A stretch of DNA of 7,242 nt, taken from SCGC-AAA252-I15 sp043822165. Lineage in GTDB: Archaea > Altiarchaeota > Altiarchaeia > IMC4 > SCGC-AAA252-I15. Positions 5,626 through 7,242 of this stretch are shown here, one piece after another; positions within the stretch are counted from its first letter, which is position 1; every line of letters begins with the position of its first letter. The DNA is taken from positions 1 through 7,242 of the forward strand of contig JBDRCA010000054.1 in the NCBI GenBank assembly GCA_043822165.1, written 5' to 3'. The notes under the pieces are model-generated. The model did not search any database. It saw only the letters and a list, made by a program, of their open reading frames with translations, and was not told the DNA's origin. A program made the position numbers and the translations under genes.

Positions 5626-6546
5626 ATGAGTGACTTCTCAAAGGAAATCCTTGAACTTAAAGAAGAGAAAAACGCGGTCTTGTTGGCTCACAACTATCAG
5701 AGGCCGGAGATCCAGGATTTGGCGGACTACGTCGGAGACTCCCTGGATTTGGCTAAAAAAGCCAGAGCAGAGGCTGACGCTGACTTGATTGTTTTCGCGG
5801 GCGTTGACTTCATGGCTGAGACAGCTAAAATACTCAACCCCGACAAAAAAGTCTTGTTGCCTGACTTGGGCGCGCGCTGCCCCATGGCTGCGCAGCTTCC
5901 AGCGGAAAAAGTAAGGGAGGCGAAGAAAAGACATCCCGGGGCGGCAGTCGTATTGTACATAAACACGCTTGCGGAAGCCAAAGCCGAAGCGGACATAATA
6001 TGTACGAGCGCCAACAGCGTAAAAGTCGTCGAGTCCCTCCCAAACGATGAGATTCTTTTCGGGCCTGACGCGAACCTTGCCTACTATGTCAGCAAGAACA
6101 CCGAAAAAAAGATAATTCCTCTCCCTGAAGACGGTTTCTGCGTCGTCCACAAGCACTTGATTTCAAGCGAGGAAGTCGCGCTCTTGAAAGAGGAGCATCC
6201 GAGCGCTATCTTTTTGGCGCATCCTGAGTGCAATCCGGATCTTCAGGATGCGGCTGACTATATCCTTAGCACGAACGGTATGGTCAAGAAGGTGAGGGAG
6301 CTTTCCGCTAGGGAGTTCATAATAGGCACGGAGGAGGGCTTGTGTTACAGGCTGAAAAAAGAGAACCCGGACAAGACGTTCATCCCTCTCCCGCAGGCTG
6401 TGTGCCAGACCATGAAGTACCATACACTGGAAAAAATTCATTCATGCCTTAAGGAGGAATCAAACGAAGTGACCGTGAGAAAAGACGTGGCTGAAAAGGC
6501 TCTGAAAGCCATTGAAAGAATGCTTGGCGTCGTTTCCCGGGACTGA
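5626..6546 (+). CDS. nadA: Quinolinate synthase A, [4Fe-4S] enzyme of NAD biosynthesis
   Basis: NadA condenses iminoaspartate with dihydroxyacetone phosphate to give quinolinate, the pyridine ring of NAD. The product is 306 residues from the ATG at 5626, typical of the compact archaeal/Thermotoga-type enzyme. The three cluster cysteines are in the expected places: Cys85 (PDLGARCP), Cys172 (GFCVVH) and Cys260 (AVCQTMK). Substrate-site motifs are visible: HNYQ (22-25), DYVGDSLDLA (34-43), TSAN (127-130), HPEC (199-202) and GTEEGL (234-239). The triplicated-domain layout is complete, and the C-terminal KALKAIERML resembles archaeal homologues. Next to Cys260, QTM replaces the more usual PNM, probably harmless variation. 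It has its own TATA box and Shine-Dalgarno site, follows nfu, and is 6 bases from nrdJ, with which it is probably co-transcribed. The partner genes nadB (or aspartate dehydrogenase) and nadC are not in this window. Confidence 0.97.
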   Translation: MSDFSKEILELKEEKNAVLLAHNYQRPEIQDLADYVGDSLDLAKKARAEADADLIVFAGVDFMAETAKILNPDKKVLLPDLGARCPMAAQLPAEKVREAKKRHPGAAVVLYINTLAEAKAEADIICTSANSVKVVESLPNDEILFGPDANLAYYVSKNTEKKIIPLPEDGFCVVHKHLISSEEVALLKEEHPSAIFLAHPECNPDLQDAADYILSTNGMVKKVRELSAREFIIGTEEGLCYRLKKENPDKTFIPLPQAVCQTMKYHTLEKIHSCLKEESNEVTVRKDVAEKALKAIERMLGVVSRD

Positions 6547-6552
6547 TGAAGA

Positions 6553-7242
6553 ATGGACAAAAAGATTAGAGACGTTAGGAAAAGGGACGGAAGGATAGTC
6601 AAATACAACCGCGACAAGATTACGGAGGCAATATTTAAGGCCGCGATATCTGTGGGCGAGACGGACAGGGTGCTTGCTGAAAAGCTTGCTGAGAAGGTGG
6701 AGGAGGAGTTAAATGCGAAGTTCGCGGGGAAAACACCCGGAATAGAGGACATCCAAGACTTTGTCGAGCAGGTTCTCATAGGGGAAGATAAGCCCAAGAT
6801 TGCGAAGGCTTACATACTCTACCGCGAGGAGCACGCTAAGCTTCGTGAGGCTAAGAGCATGTTCGGGGTGGAAGACGACATTAAGCTTTCCGTTAACGCT
6901 ATCAAGGTTTTGGAGCGCCGTTATCTCAGAAAGGATGCGAACCGCCAGATTATTGAGACTCCTGGGGGCATGTTCACACGGGTTGCCCACGACATCGCCA
7001 AGTCTGACAGAAAGTATGGCGGAAACGTCAAGGACGCCGAGAAAGAGTTCTATGATTTTATGACGAGTCTTGAGTTCATGCCTAATTCTCCGACGCTTAT
7101 GAACGCGGGAAAGGACATACAGCAGCTTGCGGCATGCTTTGTCTTGCCCATCGAGGATTCCATGGAGTCGATTTTTGACGGCGTGAAAAACACGGCTCTC
7201 ATACACCAGAGCGGCGGGGGAACGGGTTTTTCGTTTACTAGG
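6553..7242 (+). CDS. nrdJ: Adenosylcobalamin-dependent (class II) ribonucleoside-diphosphate reductase, 5' part
   Basis: The gene runs off the right edge; 230 residues are visible of a protein usually well over 600. It reduces ribonucleotides to deoxyribonucleotides using a radical made from coenzyme B12, and works with or without oxygen. Residues about 5-98 form an ATP-cone regulatory domain (VRKRDGRIVKYNRDKI at 8-23, GIEDIQDFVE at 63-72, AKAYILYREEH at 84-94). The catalytic barrel then starts, with FMPNSPTLMNAG (175-186), Cys195 in LAACFVLP (the first of the redox-active cysteine pair), EDSMESIFDGVKN (201-213) and SGGGTGFSFTR (220-230). This series is typical of class II rather than class I enzymes. 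The ATG at 6553 is 6 bases after the nadA stop. The ATG at 6546, overlapping that stop, leads to an early stop and is not used. No strong Shine-Dalgarno site is seen, so translational coupling to nadA is likely. Confidence 0.94.
   Translation, partial: MDKKIRDVRKRDGRIVKYNRDKITEAIFKAAISVGETDRVLAEKLAEKVEEELNAKFAGKTPGIEDIQDFVEQVLIGEDKPKIAKAYILYREEHAKLREAKSMFGVEDDIKLSVNAIKVLERRYLRKDANRQIIETPGGMFTRVAHDIAKSDRKYGGNVKDAEKEFYDFMTSLEFMPNSPTLMNAGKDIQQLAACFVLPIEDSMESIFDGVKNTALIHQSGGGTGFSFTR

Noticed and set aside
5638..6156. 172-residue minus-strand open frame inside nadA
   Set aside because: NadA in the other strand has all catalytic motifs. The minus-strand frame is a by-product of its codon pattern.
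6709..7206. 165-residue minus-strand open frame opposite nrdJ
   Set aside because: The plus strand carries an unmistakable ATP-cone and class II reductase sequence. The minus-strand frame has no domain.

Overview
The window reads as a stretch of archaeal chromosome, probably a single-contig piece from an uncultured lineage. I see TATA-like boxes roughly 27-38 bases ahead of most starts, starts with almost no leader and no Shine-Dalgarno site, one internal start with an archaeal-style AGGTGA site, and archaeal-looking Nth and NadA proteins. A DPANN-type or other poorly sampled archaeon would fit, but the lineage cannot be fixed from this window. No tRNA, rRNA, CRISPR array, insertion sequence or long repeat was found.

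Layout, left to right. Bases 86-400 (+) encode a 104-residue protein that looks like a worn-down histidine-kinase-type ATPase domain. Bases 488-3085 (-) encode an unrecognised 865-residue soluble protein. Bases 3150-3782 (+) encode endonuclease III (nth). Bases 3803-5281 (-) encode a 492-residue protein with a class II tRNA-nucleotidyltransferase/poly(A)-polymerase head and a GNAT-acetyltransferase-like tail. Bases 5339-5560 (+) encode a minimal Nfu-type Fe-S scaffold, 5626-6546 (+) quinolinate synthase (nadA), and 6553-7242 (+) the first 230 residues of an adenosylcobalamin-dependent class II ribonucleotide reductase (nrdJ), which runs off the right edge.

How they work together. nfu, nadA and nrdJ form a same-strand housekeeping block. 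Nfu could supply the [4Fe-4S] cluster that NadA needs, and Nth is another [4Fe-4S] enzyme. The two large minus-strand genes each sit head-to-head with one of these Fe-S genes (nth, nfu). In both cases the short divergent spacer holds essentially one central TATA-like element, close to one start-site distance from both start codons.

The candidate for something undescribed is the pair of minus-strand genes. Both proteins are poor in Lys and rich in Arg (K:R about 0.4, against about 1 for Nth and 2.6 for NadA), which suggests a shared history different from their neighbours. One is a nucleotidyltransferase-GNAT fusion. The other has a C-terminal segment reminiscent of a SelO-type or kinase-type metal-binding loop, plus a His/Cys-rich centre. 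A nucleotidyl- or acetyl-transfer function on RNA or protein is conceivable but is inference only.
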